Shown in pieces: positions 1 through 8,816 of a stretch of DNA of 64,000 nt. The position numbers and the translations under genes are program-made. Source of the stretch: Cinclus cinclus (lineage: Eukaryota > Chordata > Aves > Passeriformes > Cinclidae); the NCBI RefSeq assembly GCF_963662255.1, contig NC_085073.1, positions 558,001 to 622,000 on the forward strand, written 5' to 3'. The notes beneath the pieces were generated by a model that was not told the DNA's origin, ran no database searches, and saw only the letters and a program-made list of their open reading frames with translations. Position 1 is the stretch's first letter; each line of letters begins with the position of its first letter.

Positions 1-16
1 TGTTAGCCTGCCTTGG

Positions 17-126
17 GTCACAATGGTTCCTTGCTTCTCTTAACCCCTGTGGTGTCACAATGCATCCCATGCCCTTTTAGGCCACTTGATGTCACAATGA
101 ATCATTTGATTTTTGGCCTCCATGGT
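17..126 (+). repeat. 110-bp half-monomer 1 (subunits 1-3)
   Basis: Subunits of 37, 37 and 36 bp. Subunit 1 (TTCCTTGCTTCTCTTAACC core) pairs best with subunit 4 of the other half, which in most monomer types reads TTCCTTGTTTCTATTGGG. Subunit 2 (CCCTTTTAGGCC) pairs with subunit 5, which also carries CCCTTTTAGGCC. Subunit 3 (AATCATTTGATT) pairs with subunit 6 (GACCATTAGATT). The length pattern 37-37-36 is repeated exactly in the second half. This supports a trimer-then-doubling origin. Confidence 0.85.
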
Positions 127-236
127 GGCATAATTGTACCAGGTTTTAATTGGGCCCCATGATTTCACAATTCATCCCTGGCCCTTTTAGGCCCATTGGT
201 GTCACAAGGGACCATTAGATTGTTAGCCTCCATTGG
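127..236 (+). repeat. 110-bp half-monomer 2 (subunits 4-6)
   Basis: Second half of the monomer, homologous subunit by subunit to 17-126. Most differences between monomer types fall in this half and in the neighbouring end of subunit 3. Subunits 1 and 2 are more uniform between types. Exchange or selection may act differently on the two halves, or this half may simply have entered the HOR with more diversity. Confidence 0.8.
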
Positions 237-246
237 GTAACAATGG
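230..246. repeat. Short inverted repeat CCATTG-N5-CAATGG at monomer junction
   Basis: A perfect 6-bp inverted repeat with a 5-bp centre (GGTAA here, GGTCA in most copies) spans the subunit 6/1 border. It is complete where the preceding monomer ends CCTCCATTGGG (after g and m types) and has 5-bp arms where it ends CCTGCATTGGG. Where it ends CCTGCCTTGGG (after r and a types) the left arm is broken. It is therefore graded by monomer type. Confidence 0.7.
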
Positions 247-520
247 TTCCTTGCTTCTCTTAACCTCTGTGGTGTCACAATGCATTCCATGCCATTTTAG
301 GCCACTTGATGTCACAATGAATCATTTGATTCTTGGCCTCCATGGTGACATAATAGATCCTTGCTTCTATTGGTCCCCGTGCTGTAACAATCCATCCCTG
401 GCCATTTTAGGCCCCCTGGTGTCACAAGGGATCATTAGATTGTTAGCCTGCATTGGGTCACAATGGTTCCTTGCTTCTCTTAGGCCCTGTGGTGTCACAA
501 TGCATCCCATGCCCTTTTAG
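233..520 (+). other. Representative recurrent open frame, judged non-coding
   Basis: A 95-codon open frame spans one monomer plus 68 bp of the next and recurs with the same length in most monomers. Here it starts with TTG; the first ATG is at 317, leaving 67 codons. It ends at TAG in CCCTTTTAG. Since 220 is one more than a multiple of three, the frame rotates at each monomer and neighbouring frames overlap. The 1-bp deletions fuse frames into 168-codon versions (19370, 23329, 26408). I see no ribosome-binding site, consistent start context, domain or codon-level constraint. The translation is rich in Cys, Leu and Pro because of the T/C-rich strand. Confidence 0.85.
237..456 (+). repeat. Monomer type d (representative)
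   Basis: Diagnostic sites in this type are GTGACATAATAGATCC in subunit 4, CCCCGTGCTGTAACAATCC across subunits 4/5, and GGCCATTTTAGGCCCCCTGG in subunit 5. It carries one CpG (CCCCGTGC). It is usually followed by a y monomer. Variants include TAATATATCC (8937, 11577, and near 21030) and CCATCTTAGGCC (2603, 17561, 44615, 58030). Confidence 0.93.
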
Positions 521-676
521 GCCACTTGGTGTTACAATGAATCATTTGAGTCTTGGTCTCTATTGTGTCATAATATTTCCATGTTTTTATTGTGCCCCAT
601 GCTTTCACAATTCATCCCTGGCTCTATTGCAACCCCTGGTGTCACAATGGATCATTAGATTGTTAGCCTCCATTGG
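457..676 (+). repeat. Monomer type y (representative)
   Basis: The most divergent type. Signatures are GGTGTTACAATGAATC, GAGTCTTGGTCTC, TATTGTGTCATAATATTTCC, GTTTTTATTGTGCC and CCCTATTGCAACCCCTGG. It usually has no CpG. It normally sits between d and r. On the minus strand its TTTTTATTG stretch (586-591 here) gives the hexamer AATAAA. Confidence 0.93.
586..591 (-). other. AATAAA hexamer on the minus strand of y monomers
   Basis: The + strand GTTTTTATTGTG gives AATAAA on the minus strand. It recurs in nearly every y monomer, so typically once per HOR cycle. Copies with GTTTCTATTGTG (near 21262 and 24341) or GTTATTATTGTG (near 63270) lose it. Whether minus-strand transcripts exist and use it is unknown. 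Confidence 0.5.
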
Positions 677-896
677 GTCGCAATGGTTCCTTGCTTCTCT
701 TAACCTCTGTGGTGTCACAATGCATTCCAAGACCTTATAGGCCACTTGGTCTTACAATGAACCATTTGATTCTTGGCCTTCATGGTGTCATAATGGTTCC
801 TTGCTACTATAGGTCCCCATGCTGTCACAGTTCATCCGTGGTCCTTTTGCGCCCCCTGGTGTCAAAAGGGATTCTAAGATTGTTAGCCTGCCTTGG
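677..896 (+). repeat. Monomer type r (representative)
   Basis: Signatures are GGTCTTACAATGAACC, GGCCTTCATGGTGTC, CTATAGGTCCCCATG, CATCCGTGGTCC, TTTTGCGCCCCC and AAAAGGGATTCTAAGATT. Two CpG sites are typical. Copies differ in subunit 2: CCAAGACCTTATAGG here and in 4413-7800, 10353, 14093, 21349 and others, against CCAAGCCCTTTTAGG in 9253, 11893, 15853 and most copies after 27 kb. From about 37 kb a sub-variant with CTTTGCC and GGTTTCTTGC appears. Confidence 0.93.
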
Positions 897-1116
897 GTCA
901 CAATGGTTCCTTGCTTCTCTTAACCCTTGTGGTGTCACAATGCATCCCATGCCCTTTTAGGCCACTTGATGTCACAATGAATCATTTGATTTTTGGCCTC
1001 CATGGTGGCATAATTGTACCAGGTTTTAATTGGGCCCCATGCTTTCACAATTCATCCCTGGCCCTTTTAGGCCCATTGGTGTCACAAGGGACCATTAGAT
1101 TGTTAGCCTCCATTGG
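897..1116 (+). repeat. Monomer type g (representative)
   Basis: Signatures are GATTTTTGGCC, GTACCAGGTTTTAATTGGG, CTTTTAGGCCCATTGG and AAGGGACCATTAG. No CpG in this copy. Two sub-forms exist. One has CCATGCTTTCAC and usually follows r. The other (g') has CCATGATTTCAC and usually follows a; after g' the next monomer usually starts GTAACAATGG instead of GTCACAATGG. From 37.4 kb many copies carry TTAGGCTCATTGG and CCTACATGG. Confidence 0.93.
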
Positions 1117-1336
1117 GTCACAATGGTTCCTTGCTTCTCTTAACCTCTGTGGTGTCACAATGCATTCCATGCCATTTTAGGCCACTTGATGTCACAATGA
1201 ATCATTTGATTCTTGGCCTCCATGGTGCCATAATAGTTCCTTGTTTCTATTGGGCCCCATGCTGTCACAGTTCATCCGTGGTCCTTTTGCGCCCCCTGGT
1301 GTCAAAAGGGATTCTAAGATTGTTAGCCTGCCTTGG
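1117..1336 (+). repeat. Monomer type a (representative), probably an old m-like/r chimera
   Basis: Subunit 4 reads ATAATAGTTCCTTGTTTC then TATTGGGCCCCATGCTG, as in type m, but subunits 5-6 carry CATCCGTGGTCC, TTTTGCGCCCCC and AAAAGGGATTCTAAGATT exactly as in type r. The split composition suggests an exchange near the subunit 4/5 border that was then amplified. It is found after g in the 7-monomer cycle. Copies with GCACCCCC instead of GCGCCCCC (3709, 6130, 16470) look like CpG decay. Confidence 0.85.
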
Positions 1337-3530
1337 GTCACAATGGTTCCTTGCTTCTCTTAACCCCTGTGGTGTCACAATGCATCCCATGCCCTTTTAG
1401 GCCACTTGATGTCACAATGAATCATTTGATTCTTGGCCTCCATGGTGACATAATAGATCCTTGCTTCTATTGGTCCCCGTGCTGTAACAATCCATCCCTG
1501 GCCATTTTAGGCCGCCTGGTGTCACAAGGGATCATTAGATTGTTAGCCTGCATTGGGTCACAATGGTTCCTTGCTTCTCTTAGCCCCTGTGGTGTCACAA
1601 TGCATCCCATGCCCTTTTAGGCCACTTGGTGTTACAATGAATCATTTGAGTCTTGGTCTCTATTGTGTCATAATATTTCCATGTTTTTATTGTGCCCCAT
1701 GCTTTCACAATTCATCCCTGGCCCTATTGCAACCCCTGGTGTCACAATGGATCATTAGATTGTTAGCCTCCATTGGGTCACAATGGTTCCTTGCTTCTCT
1801 TAACCTCTGTGGTGTCACAATACATTCCATGCCATTTTAGGCCACTTGATGTCACAATGAGTCATTTGATTCTTGGCCTCCATGGTGTCATAATAGTTCC
1901 TTGTTTCTATTGGGCCCCATGCTGTCACAGTTCATCCGTGGTCCTTTTGCGCCCCCTGGTGTCAAAAGGGATTCTAAGATTGTTAGCCTGCCTTGGGTCA
2001 CAATGGTTCCTTGCTTCTCTTAACCCCTGTGGTGTCACAATGCATCCCATGCCCTTTTAGGCCACTTGATGTCACAATGAATCATTTGATTTTTGGCCTC
2101 CATGGTGGCATAATTGTACCAGGTTTTAATTGGGCCCCATGATTTCACAATTCATCCCTGGCCCTTTTAGGCCCATTGGTGTCACAAGGGACCATTAGAT
2201 TGTTAGCCTCCATTGGGTAACAATGGTTCCTTGCTTCTCTTAACCTCTGTGGTGTCACAATGCATTCCATGCCATTTTAGGCCACTTGATGTCACAATGA
2301 ATCATTTGATTCTTGGCCTCCATGGTGGCATAAGGGTTCCTTGTTTCTATTGGGCCCCATGCTGTCACAATTCATCCCTGGCCCTTTTACGCCCCCTGGT
2401 GTCAAATGGGATCCTGGGTTTATTAGCCTCCATTGGGTCACAATGGATCCTTGCTTCTCTTAACCCCTGTGGTGTCACAATGCATCCCATGCCCTTTTAG
2501 GCCACTTGATGTCACAATGAATCATTTGATTCTTGGCCTCCATGGTGACATAATAGATCCTTGCTTCTATTGGTCCCCGTGCTGTAACAATCCATCCCTG
2601 GCCATCTTAGGCCCCCTGGTGTCACAAGGGATCATTAGATTGTTAGCCTGCATTGGGTCACAATGGTTCCTTGCTTCTCTTAGCCCCTGTGGTGTCACAA
2701 TGCATCCCATGCCCTTTTAGGCCACTTGGTGTTACAATGAATCATTTGAGTCTTGGTCTCTATTGTGTCATAATATTTCCATGTTTTTATTGTGCCCCAT
2801 GCTTTCACAATTCATCCCTGGCCCTATTGCAACCCCTGGTGTCACAATGGATCATTAGATTGTTAGCCTCCATTGGGTCACAATGGTTCCTTGCTTCTCT
2901 TAACCTCTGTGGTGTCACAATGCATTCCATGCCATTTTAGGCCACTTGATGTCACAATGAATCATTTGATTCTTGGCCTCCATGGTGCCATAATAGTGCC
3001 TTGTTTCTATTGGGCCCCATGCTGTCACAGTTCATCCGTGGTCCTTTTGCGACCCCTGTTGTCAAAAGGGATTCTAAGATTGTTAGCCTGCCTTGGGTCA
3101 CAATGGTTCCTTGCTTCTCTTAACCCCTGTGGTGTCACAATGCATCCCATGCCCTTTTAGGCCACTTGATGTCACAATGAATCATTTGATTCTTGGCCTC
3201 CATGGTGGCATAATTGTACCAGGTTTTAATTGGGCCCCATGATTTCACAATTCATCCCTGGCCCTTTTAGGCCCATTGGTGTCACAAGGGATCATTAGAT
3301 TGTTAGCCTGCATTGGGTCACAATGGTTCCTTGCTTCTCTTAGCCCCTGTGGTGTCACAATTCCTCCCATGCCCTTTTAGGCCACTTGGTGTTACAATGA
3401 ATCATTTGAGTCTTGGTCTCTATTGTGTCATAATATTTCCATGTTTTTATTGCGCCCCATGCTTTCACAATTCATCCCTGGTCCTGTTGCAACCCCTGGT
3501 GTCACAATGGATCATTAGATTGTTAGCCTG

Positions 3531-5162
3531 CATTGGGTCACAATGGTTCCTTGCTTCTCTTAACCTCTGTGGTGTCACAATGCATTCCATGCCATTTTAG
3601 GCCTCTTGATGTCACACTGAGTCATTTGATTCTTGGCCTCCATGGTGTCATAATAGTTCCTTGTTTCTATTGGGCCCCATGCTGTCACAGTTCATCCGTG
3701 GTCCTTTTGCACCCCCTGGTGTCAAAAGGGATTCTAAGATTGTTAGCCTGCCTTGGGTCACAATGGTTCCTTGCTTCTCTTAACCCCTGTGGTGTCACAA
3801 TGCATCCCATGCCCTTTTAGGCCACTTGATGTCACAATGAATCATTTGATTTTTGGCCTCCATGGTGGCATAATTGTACCAGGTTTTAATTGGGCCCCAT
3901 GATTTCACAATTCATCCCTGGCCCTTTTAGGCCCATTGGTGTCACAAGGGACCATTAGATTGTTAGCCTCCATTGGGTAACAATGGTTCCTTGCTTCTCT
4001 TAACCTCTGTGGTGTCACAATGCATTCCATGCCATTTTAGGCCACTTGATGTCACAATGAATCATTTGATTCTTGGCCTCCATGGTGACATAATAGATCC
4101 TTGCTTCTATTGGTCCCCGTGCTGTAACAATCCATCCCTGGCCATTTTAGGCCCCCTGGTGTCACAAGGGATCATTAGATTGTTAGCCTGCATTGGGTCA
4201 CAATGGTTCCTTGCTTCTCTTAGGCCCTGTGGTGTCACAATGCATCCCATGCCCTTTTAGGCCACTTGGTGTTACAATGAATCATTTGAGTCTTGGTCTC
4301 TATTGTGTCATAATATTTCCATGTTTTTATTGTGCCCCATGCTTTCACAATTCATCCCTGGCTCTATTGCAACCCCTGGTGTCACAATGGATCATTAGAT
4401 TGTTAGCCTCCATTGGGTCGCAATGGTTCCTTGCTTCTCTTAACCTCTGTGGTGTCACAATGCATTCCAAGACCTTATAGGCCACTTGGTCTTACAATGA
4501 ACCATTTGATTCTTGGCCTTCATGGTGTCATAATGGTTCCTTGCTTCTATAGGTCCCCATGCTGTCACAGTTCATCCGTGGTCCTTTTGCGCCCCCTGGT
4601 GTCAAAAGGGATTCTAAGATTGTTAGCCTGCCTTGGGTCACAATGGTTCCTTGCTTCTCTTAACCCTTGTGGTGTCACAATGCATCCCATGCCCTTTTAG
4701 GCCACTTGATGTCACAATGAATCATTTGATTTTTGGCCTCCATGGTGGCATAATTGTACCAGGTTTTAATTGGGCCCCATGCTTTCACAATTCATCCCTG
4801 GCCCTTTTAGGCCCATTGGTGTCACAAGGGACCATTAGATTGTTAGCCTCCATTGGGTCACAATGGTTCCTTGCTTCTCTTAACCTCTGTGGTGTCACAA
4901 TGCATTCCATGCCATTTTAGGCCACTTGATGTCACAATGAATCATTTGATTCTTGGCCTCCATGGTGCCATAATAGTTCCTTGTTTCTATTGGGCCCCAT
5001 GCTGTCACAGTTCATCCGTGGTCCTTTTGCGCCCCCTGGTGTCAAAAGGGATTCTAAGATTGTTAGCCTGCCTTGGGTCACAATGGTTCCTTGCTTCTCT
5101 TAACCCCTGTGGTGTCACAATGCATCCCATGCCCTTTTAGGCCACTTGATGTCACAATGAAT
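3531..5162 (+). repeat. Block duplicate, left copy (offset 2420 bp = 11 monomers)
   Basis: Matches 5951-7582 with about three substitutions seen (GTGCCCC/GTTCCCC near 6753, GGCTCT/GGCCCT near 6782, TTTGATT/TTTCATT near 7148). The start is sharp: base 3530 is G and 5950 is C, and the monomer before is y in one place and g in the other. The block overlaps the right copy of the 3740-bp duplication, so the two events are ordered. Confidence 0.85.
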
Positions 5163-8100
5163 CATTTGATTCTTGGCCTCCATGGTGACATAATAGATCC
5201 TTGCTTCTATTGGTCCCCGTGCTGTAACAATCCATCCCTGGCCATTTTAGGCCGCCTGGTGTCACAAGGGATCATTAGATTGTTAGCCTGCATTGGGTCA
5301 CAATGGTTCCTTGCTTCTCTTAGCCCCTGTGGTGTCACAATGCATCCCATGCCCTTTTAGGCCACTTGGTGTTACAATGAATCATTTGAGTCTTGGTCTC
5401 TATTGTGTCATAATATTTCCATGTTTTTATTGTGCCCCATGCTTTCACAATTCATCCCTGGCCCTATTGCAACCCCTGGTGTCACAATGGATCATTAGAT
5501 TGTTAGCCTCCATTGGGTCACAATGGTTCCTTGCTTCTCTTAACCTCTGTGGTGTCACAATGCATTCCTTGCCATTTTAGGCCACTTGATGTCACAATGC
5601 ATCATTTGATTCTTGGCCTCCATGGTGCCATAATAGTTCCTTGTTTCTATTGGGCCCCATGCTGTCACAGTTCATCCGTGGTCCTTTTGCGCCCCCTGGT
5701 GTCAAAAGGGATTCTAAGATTGTTAGCCTGCCTTGGGTCACAATGGTTCCTTGCTTCTCTTAACCCCTGTGGTGTCACAATGCATCCCATGCCCTTTTAG
5801 GCCACTTGATGTCACAATGAATAATTTGATTTTTGGCCTCCATGGTGGCATAATTGTACCAGGTTTTAATTGGGTCCCATGATTTCACAATTCATCCCTG
5901 GCCCTTTTAGGCCCATTGGTGTCACAAGGGACCATTAGATTGTTAGCCTCCATTGGGTCACAATGGTTCCTTGCTTCTCTTAACCTCTGTGGTGTCACAA
6001 TGCATTCCATGCCATTTTAGGCCTCTTGATGTCACACTGAGTCATTTGATTCTTGGCCTCCATGGTGTCATAATAGTTCCTTGTTTCTATTGGGCCCCAT
6101 GCTGTCACAGTTCATCCGTGGTCCTTTTGCACCCCCTGGTGTCAAAAGGGATTCTAAGATTGTTAGCCTGCCTTGGGTCACAATGGTTCCTTGCTTCTCT
6201 TAACCCCTGTGGTGTCACAATGCATCCCATGCCCTTTTAGGCCACTTGATGTCACAATGAATCATTTGATTTTTGGCCTCCATGGTGGCATAATTGTACC
6301 AGGTTTTAATTGGGCCCCATGATTTCACAATTCATCCCTGGCCCTTTTAGGCCCATTGGTGTCACAAGGGACCATTAGATTGTTAGCCTCCATTGGGTAA
6401 CAATGGTTCCTTGCTTCTCTTAACCTCTGTGGTGTCACAATGCATTCCATGCCATTTTAGGCCACTTGATGTCACAATGAATCATTTGATTCTTGGCCTC
6501 CATGGTGACATAATAGATCCTTGCTTCTATTGGTCCCCGTGCTGTAACAATCCATCCCTGGCCATTTTAGGCCCCCTGGTGTCACAAGGGATCATTAGAT
6601 TGTTAGCCTGCATTGGGTCACAATGGTTCCTTGCTTCTCTTAGGCCCTGTGGTGTCACAATGCATCCCATGCCCTTTTAGGCCACTTGGTGTTACAATGA
6701 ATCATTTGAGTCTTGGTCTCTATTGTGTCATAATATTTCCATGTTTTTATTGTTCCCCATGCTTTCACAATTCATCCCTGGCCCTATTGCAACCCCTGGT
6801 GTCACAATGGATCATTAGATTGTTAGCCTCCATTGGGTCGCAATGGTTCCTTGCTTCTCTTAACCTCTGTGGTGTCACAATGCATTCCAAGACCTTATAG
6901 GCCACTTGGTCTTACAATGAACCATTTGATTCTTGGCCTTCATGGTGTCATAATGGTTCCTTGCTTCTATAGGTCCCCATGCTGTCACAGTTCATCCGTG
7001 GTCCTTTTGCGCCCCCTGGTGTCAAAAGGGATTCTAAGATTGTTAGCCTGCCTTGGGTCACAATGGTTCCTTGCTTCTCTTAACCCTTGTGGTGTCACAA
7101 TGCATCCCATGCCCTTTTAGGCCACTTGATGTCACAATGAATCATTTCATTTTTGGCCTCCATGGTGGCATAATTGTACCAGGTTTTAATTGGGCCCCAT
7201 GCTTTCACAATTCATCCCTGGCCCTTTTAGGCCCATTGGTGTCACAAGGGACCATTAGATTGTTAGCCTCCATTGGGTCACAATGGTTCCTTGCTTCTCT
7301 TAACCTCTGTGGTGTCACAATGCATTCCATGCCATTTTAGGCCACTTGATGTCACAATGAATCATTTGATTCTTGGCCTCCATGGTGCCATAATAGTTCC
7401 TTGTTTCTATTGGGCCCCATGCTGTCACAGTTCATCCGTGGTCCTTTTGCGCCCCCTGGTGTCAAAAGGGATTCTAAGATTGTTAGCCTGCCTTGGGTCA
7501 CAATGGTTCCTTGCTTCTCTTAACCCCTGTGGTGTCACAATGCATCCCATGCCCTTTTAGGCCACTTGATGTCACAATGAATAATTTGATTTTTGGCCTC
7601 CATGGTGGCATAATTGTACCAGGTTTTAATTGGGTCCCATGATTTCACAATTCATCCCTGGCCCTTTTAGGCCCATTGGTGTCACAAGGGACCATTAGAT
7701 TGTTAGCCTCCATTGGGTCACAATGGTTCCTTGCTTCTCTTAACCTCTGTGGTGTCACAATGCATTCCAAGACCTTATAGGCCACTTGGTCTTACAATGA
7801 ACCATTTGATTCTTGGCCTTCATGGTGTCATAATGGTTCCTTGCTTCTATAGGTCCCCATGCTGTCACAGTTCATCCGTGGTCCTTTTGCGCCCCCTGGT
7901 TTCAAAAGGGATTCTAAGATTGTTAGCCTGCCTTGGGTCACAATGCTTCCTTGCTTCTCTTAACCCGTGTGGTGTCACAATGCATCCCATGCCCTTTTAG
8001 GCCACTTGATGTCACAATGAATCATTTGATTTTTGGCCTCCATGGTGGCATAATTGTACCAGGTTTTAATTGGGCCCCATGCTTTCACAATTCATCCCTG

Positions 8101-8596
8101 GCCCTTTTAGGCCCATTGGTGTCACAAGGGACCATTAGATTGTTAGCCTGCATTGGGTCACAATGGTTCCTTGCTTCTCTTAACCTCTGTGGTGTCACAA
8201 TGCATTCCATGCCATTTTAGGCCACTTGATGTCACAATGAATCATTTGATTCTTGGCCTCCATGATGCCATAATAGTTCCTTGTTTCTATTGGGCCCCAT
8301 GCTGTCACAGTTCATCCGTGGTCCTTTTGCGCCCCCTGGTGTCAAAAGGGATTCTAAGATTGTTAGCCTGCCTTGGGTCACAATGGTTCCTTGCTTCTCT
8401 TAACCCCTGTGGTGTCACAATGCATCCCATGCCCTTTTAGGCCACTTGATGTCACAATGAATAATTTGATTTTTGGCCTCCATGGTGGCATAATTGTACC
8501 AGGTTTTAATTGGGCCCCATGATTTCACAATTCATCCCTGGCCCTTTTAGGCCCATTGGTGTCACAAGGGACCATTAGATTGTTAGCCTCCATTGG

Positions 8597-8816
8597 GTAA
8601 CAATGGTTCCTTGCTTCTCTTAACCTCTGTGGTGTCACAATGCATTCCATGCCATTTTAGGCCACTTGATGTCACAATGAATCATTTGATTCTTGGCCTC
8701 CATGGTGGCATAATGGTTCCTTGTTTCTATTGGGCCCCATGCTGTCACAATTCATCCCTGGCCCTTTTACGCCCCCTGGTGTCAAATGGGATCCTGGGAT
8801 TATTAGCCTCCATTGG
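8597..8816 (+). repeat. Monomer type m (representative)
   Basis: Signatures are GCATAATGGTTCCTTGTTTC, CTTTTACGCCCCCTGG and GTCAAATGGGATCCTGGGAT, followed by TATTAGCCTCC. The next monomer then begins GTCACAATGGATCC rather than GTCACAATGGTTCC. The two GGATCC sites are 36 bp apart. It opens most HOR cycles from 8.6 kb onward and appears only once before that (2217-2436). One CpG (TACGCC); some copies have TTTCGCC or TTTCACC. Confidence 0.92.

Larger units (their letters stand above)
17..236 (+). repeat. Representative 220-bp monomer with six 36-37 bp subunits
   Basis: Taking the GTCACAAT-like box as subunit start, this monomer divides at 17, 54, 91, 127, 164 and 201, and the next starts at 237. 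The lengths are 37, 37, 36, 37, 37 and 36 bp. The boxes read GTCACAATGG, GTCACAATGC, GTCACAATGA, GGCATAATTG, TTCACAATTC and GTCACAAGGG. After each box comes an (A/T)TCC or ATCA element, then a T/C-rich stretch, then TTAGGCC or GGGCCCC, ending in TGGT, TGAT or similar. The subunits are clearly homologous but strongly diverged, while the 220-bp units are closely alike. The 37-bp stage is therefore the older one. Confidence 0.95.
1..1830 (+). repeat. Block duplicate, left copy (offset 3740 bp = 17 monomers)
   Basis: Matches 3741-5570 line by line. I found one substitution (A at 816 against T at 4556). Shared private variants include GGCCGCCTGG (1511/5251), GGCTCTATTGC (640/4380) and GGGTCGCAATGG (677/4417). 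Similarity drops after about 1830. The left edge is unknown because the window starts inside the copy. Confidence 0.88.
1..8596 (+). repeat. Array segment 1: irregular d-y-(r)-g-a order, m almost absent
   Basis: Reading monomer types from 237, the order is d y r g a d y a g m d y a g y a g d y r g a d y a g a g d y r g a g r g a g. It is built on short motifs such as d-y-r-g-a, d-y-a-g and a-g. Exact 220-bp spacing holds throughout. Two overlapping block duplications shape it (offsets 3740 and 2420). Confidence 0.85.
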
